Positions 8,402-17,433 of a DNA stretch of 64,000 bases are shown here, piece by piece (positions within the stretch are counted from its first letter, which is position 1; each line of letters opens with the position of its first letter). The position numbers and the translations under genes are program-made. The stretch covers positions 1,054,001-1,118,000 of the forward strand of contig NZ_CANMBJ010000002.1 of assembly GCF_947496075.1 (NCBI RefSeq), given 5' to 3'. The notes beneath the pieces are model-generated. The model was not told the origin of the DNA and ran no database searches. It saw nothing but the letters and a program-made list of their open reading frames with translations. Source of the DNA: an uncultured Tateyamaria sp. (GTDB lineage Bacteria > Pseudomonadota > Alphaproteobacteria > Rhodobacterales > Rhodobacteraceae).

Positions 8402-8992
8402 ATGCATCGATCAGCGATGGCGCTGTGTGCGTACGCCCGTGTGATGATGGTGATTTTGCTTCTTTTTATGTGCAGCGTGTCTGCAACGCGCGCCGAGCGA
8501 CAGATGTATTTTTCTGGGTTTGTCGGCACCATGACCGAAAACAGATGGCATGACGCATTGGTCCCTGGGCGGGTGCAGTTTGCGGATTCGCATCTCGTAG
8601 GCGGTGCGCTGGGATGGGATCGCCAAATCGGCGACAGCCGCTTTCGCTATGGATTCGAAGCGCAATTGGCGGTGCATTTCGGACGTCAGGATCTTCTTGA
8701 ACTAACCGTGCCGGTTGTCCTGCGATACGTTCCGAAAAAGGAGACGGTAGTGCGTTCGATCGCCGCCGGTATCGGATTGTCCTACGCGTCCGAAATTCCA
8801 CAGGTCGAGATCGACCGCAATGGCGCGTCTCAGCGTCTGTTCGTCCATTGGATGGCCGAGCTTGAGTTCGGGCTATCTGATCCGCATAGATCCGCATTTG
8901 TGCGATTGCATCACCGCTCTGACGGATATGGTGTGTTCGAAGTTGATGCAGGATCGACGGGCTTTGTGTTGGGCGTTCGGCATCGCTTTTGA
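8402..8992 (+). CDS. Small outer-membrane beta-barrel protein, function unknown
   Basis: The 196-aa product has an N-terminal signal sequence ending near SVSATRA, then alternating polar and aromatic strands that end in VRHRF, as expected of an outer-membrane barrel. The motif LHHRSDGYG near the C-terminus recalls the H-x-S of PagL lipid A 3-O-deacylases. The spacing to the following acidic residue is shorter than in Pseudomonas PagL, so enzymatic function is only a possibility. The ATG at 8402 has GGAGG seven bases upstream and is preferred to the TTG at 8384. It stands alone between a terminator and lipA. Confidence 0.65.
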   Translation: MHRSAMALCAYARVMMVILLLFMCSVSATRAERQMYFSGFVGTMTENRWHDALVPGRVQFADSHLVGGALGWDRQIGDSRFRYGFEAQLAVHFGRQDLLELTVPVVLRYVPKKETVVRSIAAGIGLSYASEIPQVEIDRNGASQRLFVHWMAELEFGLSDPHRSAFVRLHHRSDGYGVFEVDAGSTGFVLGVRHRF

Positions 8993-9110
8993 AGGGGGCA
9001 AGCAACGCTTTTTCCGCACTCTTTGCATAGCGGCCATGCGCCACGTGGTATTCAGCGGGAAAGTCTTTATGTTAGAACAAGTTTAACGCTGAACCAATTG
9101 GCAGAGATCC

Positions 9111-10058
9111 ATGCGCGACCTGAAAATCCCCGAGCAGCGGCACCCGGAAAAGGCGCGGCGACCTGATAATCCGCAGCCTAAAAAGCCGGATTGGATCCGG
9201 GTCAAGGCACCGGTCAGTGAAGGGTACAAAGACACACGCAAGATCATGCGTGACAACGGGCTTGTCACCGTGTGCGAAGAAGCCGGGTGCCCGAATGTGG
9301 GCGAGTGCTGGAGCCAGGGCCACGCCACCATGATGATCATGGGCGAGGTCTGTACCCGCGCCTGCACCTTCTGCAACATCGCAACGGGCAAGCCACCCGA
9401 AGCGCTGGATGCGTTCGAGCCCGGTCGCGTGGCACATGCGGTTGAAAAGCTGGGTCTAAACCACGTGGTCGTCACCTCCGTCGACCGCGACGACATCGAG
9501 GACGGTGGGGCGGATCACTTCGCCCAGACGATCCGCGCCATTCGGCACCGCAGCCCGGAGACAACAATCGAAATTCTGACGCCGGATTTTATCCGCTGCG
9601 ACCCTTCTGTGCTTGAAGTGGTGGTCGAAGCGCGGCCCGACGTGTTCAATCACAACCTTGAAACAGTGCCCGGCCTGTACCCGGAGGTGCGCCCGGGTGC
9701 GCGTTACTTCCACAGCCTGCGTCTGCTGCAACGGGTCAAGGAACTGGACCCATCCATGTTCACCAAGTCAGGGATCATGGTGGGGCTGGGTGAAGATCGG
9801 CAATCGGTCATCCAGGTGATGGAAGACATGCGCGCCGCTGACATCGATTTCCTGACAATTGGCCAATATCTGCAGCCGACACCAAAACACCACCGCGTGG
9901 ACCGTTTTGTGCATCCGGACGAATTCGCGTCCTACGAAAAAGCGGCCTATGGCAAAGGATTTCTGATGGTGTCAGCGACGCCATTGACGCGGTCATCCTA
10001 TCACGCCGGTGATGACTTCGCTCGGTTGCGCGCAGCCCGACAGGCAAAACTCGCCTGA
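9111..10058 (+). CDS. lipA: Lipoyl synthase
   Basis: LipA inserts two sulfurs into protein-bound octanoyl groups to form lipoate for pyruvate and 2-oxoglutarate dehydrogenases. The 315-aa protein has the auxiliary cluster cysteines C55, C60 and C66 ([12 protein letters not shown]) and the radical-SAM triad C81, C85 and C88 (CTRACTFC), plus the conserved C-terminal RSSYHA. Length is normal for the family. The gene is followed by about 240 bp of non-coding DNA before the next small gene. Confidence 0.98.
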   Translation: MRDLKIPEQRHPEKARRPDNPQPKKPDWIRVKAPVSEGYKDTRKIMRDNGLVTVCEEAGCPNVGECWSQGHATMMIMGEVCTRACTFCNIATGKPPEALDAFEPGRVAHAVEKLGLNHVVVTSVDRDDIEDGGADHFAQTIRAIRHRSPETTIEILTPDFIRCDPSVLEVVVEARPDVFNHNLETVPGLYPEVRPGARYFHSLRLLQRVKELDPSMFTKSGIMVGLGEDRQSVIQVMEDMRAADIDFLTIGQYLQPTPKHHRVDRFVHPDEFASYEKAAYGKGFLMVSATPLTRSSYHAGDDFARLRAARQAKLA

Positions 10059-10233
10059 CACTCGGCTCTGTGCGCACAAGGCGTATCGCGCAACAGTCTG
10101 TAGCATCAATTGTCTGTCGTGACAGGCTCACCTCTGTGCACTCAAGGAACTGCATTATTGTGCGCCTGTCCACGATTTCCGTGCACTGTTCAGCGCTGCG
10201 GCGAAATAGAAATCGGAGGCGTGTCAATTTACC

Positions 10234-10263
10234 TTGACAGCTTTCGCGCTTGCTTCACATATC
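10234..10263 (+). promoter_or_regulatory. Putative sigma-70-type promoter for the 69-aa gene
   Basis: A perfect -35 box TTGACA (10234-10239) is followed after 17-18 bp by a weak -10 (ACATAT/CATATC, 10257-10263). Transcription would begin about 25-30 bp before the ATG at 10296. Confidence 0.45.
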
Positions 10264-10295
10264 AAAAATGAACGACACACGTGGGAGTGCGCCCC

Positions 10296-10505
10296 ATGAC
10301 AGATTCAATGGGAACCATCCAAAAGCTGGAGGTGCTTATCGCCGGCTTGGACGCGCGTACCCAGGAAGTGGCAATCGCCCATTTGCATGACGCTATTGAT
10401 GCGATTGCGGCTACGGCCCGCAATGAGCCGACACGCTACGCGCGGTCGGCTGACTTGAGGAACGGTACTGTGCAACGGAAGGGGGTCGTGCTGCTGTTCA
10501 AGTGA
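10296..10505 (+). CDS. Hypothetical small protein (69 aa)
   Basis: The predicted protein ([18 protein letters not shown]...) is a short, mostly helical, soluble polypeptide with no recognisable domain. Support comes from GGGAG eight bases before the ATG and a TTGACA promoter-like sequence 57 bp upstream. Its last eight bases overlap the 3' end of the convergent hpt gene, so the two transcripts would be complementary there. Function unknown. It could be a false gene. Confidence 0.5.
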   Translation: MTDSMGTIQKLEVLIAGLDARTQEVAIAHLHDAIDAIAATARNEPTRYARSADLRNGTVQRKGVVLLFK

Positions 10506-11034
10506 ACCGGACCTTGCCGATATAGGGCAGGTTGCGATTGCGCTGCGCGTAGTCGATCCCGTACCCCACGACAAATTCATCCGGGATTTCGAAACCGGTC
10601 CAGTCTGCCTTGACCTCAACCTCGCGCTTGCTCGGCTTGTCGAGCAGGGCAATGGTGCGCAGTTTTGATGGCTTGCGCCCCTTCAGCAGCCGGATGACGT
10701 GCTGCATGGTATAGCCGGTGTCGACAATATCCTCGACGACCAGCACATCACGCCCTTCAATTGCGCCGCGCAAGTCTTTGAGAATGCGCACTTCTCGGCT
10801 GCTTACCATCCCGTCGCCATAGGATGACGCTTCAAGGAAATCGACCTCGATGGGCAGGTCCAGTTCGCGCACCAGATCGGCAATGAACACAAAGGATCCG
10901 CGCAAGAGCCCAACGACCACCAGTTTGTCAGTGCCCGCAAACTCGTCCTGTATTTCCCCACAGAGCGACTCGATCCGGGCGGCAATCGCCTTGGCCGAGA
11001 TCATTCTGTCTATGACATATGGCCGCTCTGACAT
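10498..11034 (-). CDS. hpt: Hypoxanthine phosphoribosyltransferase
   Basis: The enzyme salvages hypoxanthine (and usually guanine) to IMP/GMP using PRPP. The 178-aa product carries the substrate loop [15 protein letters not shown], the flexible [10 protein letters not shown] loop and the PRPP motif [13 protein letters not shown] (97-109). The ATG at 11034 follows AAGGGGAAG and matches the usual family length. The frame extends further upstream, but without family similarity. It is convergent with the 69-aa gene and divergent from the COQ10-like gene. Confidence 0.96.
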   Translation of the reverse strand: MSERPYVIDRMISAKAIAARIESLCGEIQDEFAGTDKLVVVGLLRGSFVFIADLVRELDLPIEVDFLEASSYGDGMVSSREVRILKDLRGAIEGRDVLVVEDIVDTGYTMQHVIRLLKGRKPSKLRTIALLDKPSKREVEVKADWTGFEIPDEFVVGYGIDYAQRNRNLPYIGKVRFT

Positions 11035-11109
11035 GCGCTTCCCCTTGATTTTGCATGACAACCGCGACACATCCCTGCGCAACGCTTGTTCAAGGTCACC
11101 TTTACCGCA

Positions 11110-11553
11110 ATGCCCACCCATTCCGAAACCCGCTTCCTGCCTTACACCGCACAACAGATGTACGATCTGGTGGCAGATGTGGGCGAATATCCTCAGTTCC
11201 TGCCGTGGTGTGCCGCAGCGCGCGTGCGTACAGTCACGCAGCAAGGGGACAGTCAGGTGATGGAGGCGGATCTTGTCATAAGTTTCAAAGTGTTCCGTGA
11301 ACGGTTCGGTTCTCGCGTCGTGCTACATCCCGCCGACAAAAAGATTGATACGGAATATCTGGATGGTCCCTTTCGCTACATGAAATCCAACTGGGCTTTC
11401 GCTGATGCCGAAGGCGGATGCGACGTTTCCTTTTTCGTGGACTTCGAGTTCAGGAACGCCATTCTGCAAGGGATCATTGGAGTTGTATTCAACGAGGCGA
11501 TGCAGCGCATTGTTAGGGCGTTCGAGCGGCGTGCGGCCGCGCTGTATGGATAG
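11110..11553 (+). CDS. COQ10/RatA-type START-domain protein
   Basis: This 147-aa protein has the START/polyketide-cyclase fold signature of the COQ10 family: [20 protein letters not shown] at the start, EYPQFLPWC at about residues 25-33, and the C-terminal amphipathic helix. Family members bind ubiquinone and support its function in respiration, and bacterial ones are often mis-annotated as RatA toxins. A hydrophobic tail anchor is absent. I chose the ATG at 11110 because it matches the family N-terminus. A TTG at 11086 is possible. Confidence 0.88.
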   Translation: MPTHSETRFLPYTAQQMYDLVADVGEYPQFLPWCAAARVRTVTQQGDSQVMEADLVISFKVFRERFGSRVVLHPADKKIDTEYLDGPFRYMKSNWAFADAEGGCDVSFFVDFEFRNAILQGIIGVVFNEAMQRIVRAFERRAAALYG

Positions 11554-11592
11554 CACCGACCCGGTTGAACCCGGCCCTTCGGGGAGGATTTT

Positions 11593-12840
11593 TTGAAACA
11601 GGGAAGTATGGACATTACCGCGCAGCTTCTGGCCTACGCGCTGGCTGAACCGCCGGAAGATGTGCGCGCGGTGATGCGTTTGTCCCTATTGGACTGGGCC
11701 GCCTGCGGTATGGCGGGGCATCGTGACGGGGCGTTCGATACTTGGGCTGCAACGTTGGACACGGATGGGCCTGCCACACGCTTTGACGGGCGTGGTGGGA
11801 CGATGGCAGAAGCCGCGCTTGTCAACGGCACCTTGTCCCACGCGTTGGACTATGACGACACGCATTTTGCGCATATCGGCCATCCCTCTGTTGCGGTGAT
11901 CCCGGCAGCGCTTGCCGTGGCGCAGATGCAGGGCGTGCCGCTGAACGACATGGTTGATGCGGCGGTCGTCGGGGCTGAGGCGTCGGTTGCAACTGGACTA
12001 TGGCTGGGGCGGGGGCACTATCAGGTCGGGTTTCATCAGACGGCGACGGCAGGGGCCTTTGGCGCAACGATTGCGGCGGCACGGCTTCTCTGTCTGGATG
12101 GCGATAAGATGCGGCACGCACTCGGGCTATGTTCGACAATGGCGTCTGGGTTGAAGTCCCAATTCGGGACAATGGGCAAACCGCTGAACGCAGGTCTGGC
12201 CGCGCGGACCGGGGTCGAAGCGACGTTGTGGGCGCAAGCGGGCATGACCGGGTCCCCTGACGGCCTCGCAGGTGCGCTTGGTTTTGGCGACACACATCAC
12301 GGGGAAGGGGCAGAGGTGCCGATTGCGTGGCGCATGGGTTCTGTCAGCCACAAGTTTCATGCCTGTTGCCACGGCCTCCATGCCGCTCTTGAAACCGTTC
12401 GTGACGTTCCGCTGCGTGATGCGACGAGGGTTGAGGTGCATACCCATCCAAGGTGGATGACCGCCTGCAATCAAGCTGCGCCTGATACCGGTCTTGGGGC
12501 CAAATTTTCCTACGCCCATGTTCTGGCCATGACAGCGTATGGCATGGATACGGGCAACATCAGCGCTTTTACCGATGCCTGTGCGCAAGATCCTCAACTT
12601 GTGTCGTGGCGGGGGCGGGTGACCGTGTCGCCTGTCGATGACCTGACCGAAATGCAGGCGCGTGTGATCGTGGATGGGGCGGAGCGTTTCCATGACCTCG
12701 ACACGCCTCTTCCGTTTGAGACCCGCGCCAACCGCATCCACGAAAAAGCCCGCGCGCTGGTGGGCGCACGGGCGGATCAGATTGCGCAGGCCATCAAAGA
12801 CGATGACCTGCCAGCCTTTGCTCAGCTGCTAACGTCGTAA
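11593..12840 (+). CDS. MmgE/PrpD family protein
   Basis: This 415-aa protein belongs to the MmgE/PrpD family, which includes 2-methylcitrate dehydratase and other dehydratases and isomerases. Typical segments are NGTLSHALDYDDTHF (about 76-90), GYHQ-like QVGFHQTATAGAFGA (about 140-155) and the HKFHACCHGLHAAL region (about 250-264). No prpB or prpC lies nearby, so the substrate is unknown. A GGGGAGGA at 11581-11588 is well spaced for the TTG at 11593. The ATG at 11608 (MDITAQLL) is the alternative. The last 19 bp overlap the convergent amt gene. Confidence 0.85.
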   Translation: MKQGSMDITAQLLAYALAEPPEDVRAVMRLSLLDWAACGMAGHRDGAFDTWAATLDTDGPATRFDGRGGTMAEAALVNGTLSHALDYDDTHFAHIGHPSVAVIPAALAVAQMQGVPLNDMVDAAVVGAEASVATGLWLGRGHYQVGFHQTATAGAFGATIAAARLLCLDGDKMRHALGLCSTMASGLKSQFGTMGKPLNAGLAARTGVEATLWAQAGMTGSPDGLAGALGFGDTHHGEGAEVPIAWRMGSVSHKFHACCHGLHAALETVRDVPLRDATRVEVHTHPRWMTACNQAAPDTGLGAKFSYAHVLAMTAYGMDTGNISAFTDACAQDPQLVSWRGRVTVSPVDDLTEMQARVIVDGAERFHDLDTPLPFETRANRIHEKARALVGARADQIAQAIKDDDLPAFAQLLTS

Positions 12841-14003
12841 GCGCGCTCGCCATGTACGGCGAGGTCGAGGCCGTTGACCTCGGTCTCTTCATCCACGCGC
12901 AGCGGTGTGATGGCGCGCACGACAAAGATCAGCACGACCGTTACGACCAGCGTGAAGACACCGACAATGACCAGCGACCCGAGCTGCGCAGCCCAGCTGC
13001 CTACACCAAAGACAGCGATCATGATCGTGCCAAAGATGCCGCCAACACCGTGCACGGCGAACACGTCCAGCGTATCGTCGATCTTGACCACATTGCGGAT
13101 CAGATTCACGGCTTCCTGACACAGAATGCCCGCGACAGCACCGATGATCATGGCCTCAACCGGACCAACGAAGCCGGACGCAGGCGTGATGGACGCAAGT
13201 CCTGCAATGGTCCCGGTGACCATACCAACAAGGGACGCCTTGCCGAACTTGATCCTTTCCCACAGCGCCCAGGTCAGCGATGCCATCGCGGCCGAGATGT
13301 GGGTGACGGTCAGGGCCATGGCGGCGCCACCGTCAGCGGCCAGTTGCGATCCGCCATTGAAGCCGAACCAACCGACCCACAACAGGGCAGCGCCCATCAT
13401 GACCATGCCGGGGTTGTGCGGCGGTGTGGTCTGGTTCTTGCGCGCGCCCAGGAAGACAGCAAGCACAAGGGCTGCAATGCCAGCGGTTTCGTGCACCACG
13501 ATGCCACCGGCAAAATCCTTGACCCCAACGTCGCCAAAGATGCCGCCATCGGCCAGCATGCCGCCGCCCCACACCCAATGCACGACCGGTGCGTAACACA
13601 ACAGCATCCATAGGGCCGAGAACAGCAGGACAAAGCCAAAGCCGATGCGCTCGACATATGCGCCCACGATCAGGGCGGGCGTGATGATGGCAAATGTCAT
13701 CTGGAAGGCAAAGAACAGCACCTCGGGCAGGGTGCCCGACAGGCTGTCAGCGTCCACACCGCTGAGCAGCAGCTTACCCAGGCCACCCCAGTATCCGGAC
13801 CCGCCGTCGCCAAATGCGATGGAGTAACCTGCCACGAACCACAGGATACTCATCAGGCAGGCAACGGCATAGCAGTGCATGAAAACGCTCAACACGTTGC
13901 GGGCGCGCACAAGGCCCCCATAAAATAGCGCAAGGCCCGGCAACGTCATCAGCAGCACCAGTGCGGTTGCCACGATGATCCAGGCGGTATCGGCTCCGTT
14001 CAT
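12822..14003 (-). CDS. amt: Ammonium transporter (Amt/AmtB)
   Basis: This is an inner-membrane ammonium channel of 393 aa with eleven predicted membrane segments. The pore histidines lie in VVHWVWGGGM (about residue 147) and DVFAVHGVGG (about residue 316), and WFGFNGGS is also present. A short cytoplasmic C-terminus (about 35 residues) is suited to PII binding, but no glnK gene is adjacent as it is in enterics. The ntrBC operon 2.4 kb away is the likely regulator. An inverted repeat lies between this gene and cinA. Confidence 0.95.
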   Translation of the reverse strand: MNGADTAWIIVATALVLLMTLPGLALFYGGLVRARNVLSVFMHCYAVACLMSILWFVAGYSIAFGDGGSGYWGGLGKLLLSGVDADSLSGTLPEVLFFAFQMTFAIITPALIVGAYVERIGFGFVLLFSALWMLLCYAPVVHWVWGGGMLADGGIFGDVGVKDFAGGIVVHETAGIAALVLAVFLGARKNQTTPPHNPGMVMMGAALLWVGWFGFNGGSQLAADGGAAMALTVTHISAAMASLTWALWERIKFGKASLVGMVTGTIAGLASITPASGFVGPVEAMIIGAVAGILCQEAVNLIRNVVKIDDTLDVFAVHGVGGIFGTIMIAVFGVGSWAAQLGSLVIVGVFTLVVTVVLIFVVRAITPLRVDEETEVNGLDLAVHGERAYDVSS

Positions 14004-14117
14004 TGTCCCCTCCGGAATTTTTATATGCGGGGTCGTCTGGCTGACAGCGCCTGCGGAAAAAAGAGGCGCGTGGGGTCAGGCGTGCTGATTTTAAGGGCAT
14101 TTTAGTTAGTGCATATA

Positions 14118-14150
14118 TTTTGTGCGATTTTTTGAGGTATTCGCACAAAA
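14118..14150. promoter_or_regulatory. 10-bp perfect inverted repeat between cinA and amt
   Basis: TTTTGTGCGA (14118-14127) and TCGCACAAAA (14141-14150) flank 13 bp. The repeat lies 115 bp upstream of amt and 25 bp after the cinA stop. It could be the cinA-operon terminator, though no T-run follows on that strand, or an operator for amt. Confidence 0.45.
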
Positions 14151-14174
14151 ATAGGGCAAGGAGAAAAGCAGCGC

Positions 14175-14648
14175 TTAGGCCGGCACTAACGCGGCTTTCA
14201 AAAGCCCAAGCGCATGATCCCGTGCTGCGATACGTACCTTGTCACGGCCCTGGGCGCCGAATTCTACCGTCTCCGTGCGGACGCCACTGGCATCGGCGAT
14301 GCCGAAACACACGCGCCCTTCGGGTTTGAACTCTGATCCGCCCGGTCCTGCGATCCCAGTGATCGATACAGCCAGCTGAACGGGTGCATGTTTCAATGCA
14401 CCCTCTGCCATCTCGGCCGCGACCTCTTCGCTGACAGCGCCGTGGGCTTCAAGGGTTGCTGCCGCGACGCCCAACATGTCCATCTTTGCCTGGTTGGTGT
14501 AGGTGACGAATGCCCGCTCAACCACCGCAGACGATCCCGGAATGTCGGTCAATGCAGCGGACACCATGCCACCTGTGCAGCTCTCCGCCGTGGCAATCAT
14601 GATGCCGCTATCTTTCGCTAATTCAAGGACTTCGCTGGCAAGGCTCAT
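14175..14648 (-). CDS. CinA-family protein, nicotinamide-nucleotide amidase type
   Basis: The 157-aa protein is the stand-alone C-terminal CinA domain (PncC type), which deamidates nicotinamide mononucleotide for NAD recycling. The diagnostic motif ATAESCTGGMVSAALTDIPG lies at residues 19-38 and GIAGPGG at about 101-107. It is the last gene of the ispD-ispF-pgpA-cinA operon, and its ATG overlaps the end of pgpA by 4 bp. Confidence 0.93.
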   Translation of the reverse strand: MSLASEVLELAKDSGIMIATAESCTGGMVSAALTDIPGSSAVVERAFVTYTNQAKMDMLGVAAATLEAHGAVSEEVAAEMAEGALKHAPVQLAVSITGIAGPGGSEFKPEGRVCFGIADASGVRTETVEFGAQGRDKVRIAARDHALGLLKAALVPA

Positions 14649-15139
14649 CCTATCAAGATCCCGTGCGCCAGTGCCGCCAACGCCAACACGCCGATGGCTG
14701 CAAACACACCGGCAATCACGTCATCCAGCATGACGCCAAGCGCATCGCCGCGCCGATCCGCCCAGCCGACAAGCCACGGCTTCCAGATGTCGAACAGGCG
14801 GAACAACACGAAGGCGGCAATCCAACCCGGCCACATCACAAGAATGTCCAAACCACGATCCCACGCCGCGTAGCTCAGCGGAAACAGGGCGATCCACTGG
14901 CCGACCACTTCGTCCGCCACGATCTCGGAAGGATCATGGTCGCCGCCGCCCGATGTCATCTGTGCAGTGGCCCACCAAGCGGCGACAAAATAGATGGCCG
15001 TTGCGGCAGCGAGCAATGGGAAGCCACCCAGTTGATGCAGGGCCCAGCCCCACGGCAACGCAATCAACGAGCCCCACGTGCCCGGGGCGGGCCTCATGTA
15101 GCCCACAAAACAAGCGGTGCCCAAAATCCGTGCAATCAT
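14645..15139 (-). CDS. pgpA: Phosphatidylglycerophosphatase A
   Basis: PgpA dephosphorylates phosphatidylglycerophosphate to phosphatidylglycerol at the inner membrane. This 164-aa protein has the family N-terminus ([17 protein letters not shown]), the acidic motif [17 protein letters not shown] (about 70-86) and several membrane segments. It overlaps ispF and cinA by 4 bp each within the operon. Confidence 0.93.
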   Translation of the reverse strand: MIARILGTACFVGYMRPAPGTWGSLIALPWGWALHQLGGFPLLAAATAIYFVAAWWATAQMTSGGGDHDPSEIVADEVVGQWIALFPLSYAAWDRGLDILVMWPGWIAAFVLFRLFDIWKPWLVGWADRRGDALGVMLDDVIAGVFAAIGVLALAALAHGILIG

Positions 15140-15615
15140 GACTTGATCAACGCTGCTGTGGCGATGCAGGCAATGCCTTCACCGCGCCCGGTAAAGCCCA
15201 ACCGTTCGGACGTGGTTGCCTTGACCGACACGCGGTCGATTTCGAGGTCCATGATCTCGGCCATCGCGGCACGCATCTTTGCCGCATGTGGCCCGATCTT
15301 CGGCTCTTCGCAGATCAGTGTGCAATCGACATTCGATATCTCGAACCCCATCTCGCGGGCCATGCCCACCGCATGGCGCAGGAATATGTCGCTTGCGGCG
15401 CCCTTCCACTGCGGATCACTGGGCGGAAAGTGCTGCCCGATATCGCCGCGCGCCAATGCGCCATTGATTGCATCGGTCACCGTGTGCATGCCGACATCGG
15501 CATCGGAATGACCGACAAGACCCCGATCATGCGGGACCTGCACGCCACACAGTGTCACATGATCGCCAGGGCCAAAGGCATGCACGTCGAATCCGTTTCC
15601 CAGTCTAATGTCCAT
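15136..15615 (-). CDS. ispF: 2-C-methyl-D-erythritol 2,4-cyclodiphosphate synthase
   Basis: IspF makes the cyclic diphosphate intermediate of the MEP isoprenoid pathway. From the ATG at 15615 the protein is 159 aa, the usual length, with metal ligands Asp10 and His12 in GFDVHAF, the GHSDADV motif and the C-terminal [10 protein letters not shown]. It overlaps the end of ispD by 11 bp. In many alphaproteobacteria the two are one fused gene, but here they are separate and coupled. Confidence 0.96.
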   Translation of the reverse strand: MDIRLGNGFDVHAFGPGDHVTLCGVQVPHDRGLVGHSDADVGMHTVTDAINGALARGDIGQHFPPSDPQWKGAASDIFLRHAVGMAREMGFEISNVDCTLICEEPKIGPHAAKMRAAMAEIMDLEIDRVSVKATTSERLGFTGRGEGIACIATAALIKS

Positions 15616-16270
15616 CGCGCCCTCGCAAGATCCGTTCCGCCCGCTCAAAGTCCGCCGGGTGTGTGATTTTCAGATTGTCTTCATCACCCGGGACAATGGC
15701 AATCGCCAAACCATGGGCACGGGCAACCTCCACGTCATCCGCAGCGCCGCCGGGATGGGCCGCGTGCGCCGCTCGGATGGCCTCAAGGTGAAAGCCTTGT
15801 GGGGTCTGTGCTCGGTACAAGCCGTCGCGACTCCGCGTGCCGGTCACGCGACCATCGGCACCCGTCCACAGCGCATCGGTCACCGACAGGGCCGGCGCAG
15901 CACCGGCATTCTGTTCAAGTGCATCCAACACAGCCGAGATGGTCGGGGTCGTAACCAGCGGTCGCGCCACGTCATGGATCAAAACAAATTCGGCGTCCTG
16001 CACTGATGCCAGTCCGTTCTTTACAGACGCGGCACGGTCCGCGCCGCCCTGCACAATCATTGCATCCGCAGGTGCCAGTTTGGATGCGCGCGCTACATCA
16101 TCGGGATGCACAACCAGCACCAGCTGCGAAACACTGCCATGTTTGGCAAAGGCCGCCAGCGTATGTGACACGACTGGCCGCCCAGCGAGGTCTTGCCATT
16201 GCTTGGGCACATCCCCTCCGGCGCGCGTACCGCGCCCCGCAGCGACAATCACGGCGGCGGCCCGCTTCAT
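15605..16270 (-). CDS. ispD: 2-C-methyl-D-erythritol 4-phosphate cytidylyltransferase
   Basis: IspD joins MEP to CTP in the isoprenoid pathway. The 221-aa protein has the nucleotide-binding start [22 protein letters not shown] and the conserved [11 protein letters not shown] (about 99-109). The ATG at 16270 is used here. A TTG five codons upstream is possible, and neither has a good ribosome-binding site. It is the first gene of the ispD-ispF-pgpA-cinA operon and diverges from dusB. Confidence 0.95.
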   Translation of the reverse strand: MKRAAAVIVAAGRGTRAGGDVPKQWQDLAGRPVVSHTLAAFAKHGSVSQLVLVVHPDDVARASKLAPADAMIVQGGADRAASVKNGLASVQDAEFVLIHDVARPLVTTPTISAVLDALEQNAGAAPALSVTDALWTGADGRVTGTRSRDGLYRAQTPQGFHLEAIRAAHAAHPGGAADDVEVARAHGLAIAIVPGDEDNLKITHPADFERAERILRGRDGH

Positions 16271-16338
16271 TCTTGGGTTTTCCAACTCATGCTTGATCTC
16301 TAGGCGGAGATGTGCGGCCTGTCCATGATCAGAAGTTC

Positions 16339-16355
16339 TGCCTAAATTTTAGGCA
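16339..16355. promoter_or_regulatory. 17-bp dyad between ispD and dusB-ntrBC
   Basis: TGCCTAAA (16339-16346) and TTTAGGCA (16348-16355) are perfect inverted arms around a single T. The site lies in the 182-bp divergent intergenic region, 98 bp before dusB and 69 bp before ispD, a natural position for an operator. Confidence 0.45.
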
Positions 16356-16452
16356 ACACGTCAGCCTTGAGTGCGGAAACAGCGTTGCAGTGATTGAGAA
16401 AACCCCGCACGTGCAATACCAGACAGTATCGCACAAGGATTAGGCAAACCTG

Positions 16453-17433
16453 ATGGCCACTGGTCCCCTCGACATGACAGCCCCTGTGATGCTGGCTCCG
16501 ATGGCTGGAATCACTGACCTTCCATTTCGGTCCCTCGTGGCCCGGTTTGGGGCCGGTATGGTCGTGTCTGAAATGGTGGCCAGCCACGATATGCTCAACG
16601 CGCGCCCCGGCAGCCGCGAAAAGGCAGAACTGGGATTGGGGGCTGATGGCACAGCAGTTCAACTCGCGGGGCGAGAGGCGGCACCGATGGCCGAAGCGGC
16701 CAAGATGGTCGCCGGGCAAGGCGCGCGAGTCATCGACATCAATATGGGATGTCCCGCCAAGAAAGTGGTGAACGGATACTCTGGCTCTGCCCTGATGCGC
16801 GACCCGGATCACGCCTTGACGCTGATCGAGGCAGTGGTGAATGCGGTCGATATTCCGGTGACCCTCAAAACCCGTTTGGGCTGGGACGACGCCTTGATGA
16901 ATGCGCCCGAGATTGCCGCGCGGGCCGAAGCTGCGGGCATCCGGCAAATCGTGATCCATGGCCGCACGCGGTGCCAGTTCTACAAGGGCAACGCCAACTG
17001 GGCTGCGATCCGCGCGGTGGTTGATGCGGTGAACATCCCGGTGATTGCCAATGGAGACATCGTGGACGCCGCCACGGCAAAGCAAGCGTTGGATCAGTCT
17101 GGCGCACATGGAGTGATGATCGGACGGGGTGCACAGGGCAAACCATGGCTTTTGGCCGAGGTTGCGCACGCGCTGTACGGCACGCCCGCACCGAACGTGC
17201 CCACGGGGGATGCCTTTGCCGAAATGGTAATGGCCCACTATGACGGGATGTTGCGCTTTTATGGCGAACTGCTGGGTCTAAGGGTGGCGCGCAAGCACCT
17301 AGGCTGGTTCATGGACACCGCATGCACACCCGCCGACCTGCGTCGTGCCGTCCTGACGGCCAAGACACCCAAGGCCACGATGGACATGTTGCCGCGCGCG
17401 CTGCGTCCCGAAACCGGGGTAGTGGCAGCATGA
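16453..17433 (+). CDS. dusB: tRNA-dihydrouridine synthase B (NifR3)
   Basis: This FMN-dependent enzyme reduces uridine to dihydrouridine in tRNA. The 326-aa barrel contains VMLAPMAGITDLPFR, the catalytic-cysteine motif NMGCPAKKV (about 97-105), HGRTRCQFY and the phosphate-binding GVMIGRGAQG. It is the classic nifR3 gene that precedes ntrB in Rhodobacter and relatives. Its TGA overlaps the ntrB ATG, indicating translational coupling. Confidence 0.96.
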   Translation: MATGPLDMTAPVMLAPMAGITDLPFRSLVARFGAGMVVSEMVASHDMLNARPGSREKAELGLGADGTAVQLAGREAAPMAEAAKMVAGQGARVIDINMGCPAKKVVNGYSGSALMRDPDHALTLIEAVVNAVDIPVTLKTRLGWDDALMNAPEIAARAEAAGIRQIVIHGRTRCQFYKGNANWAAIRAVVDAVNIPVIANGDIVDAATAKQALDQSGAHGVMIGRGAQGKPWLLAEVAHALYGTPAPNVPTGDAFAEMVMAHYDGMLRFYGELLGLRVARKHLGWFMDTACTPADLRRAVLTAKTPKATMDMLPRALRPETGVVAA

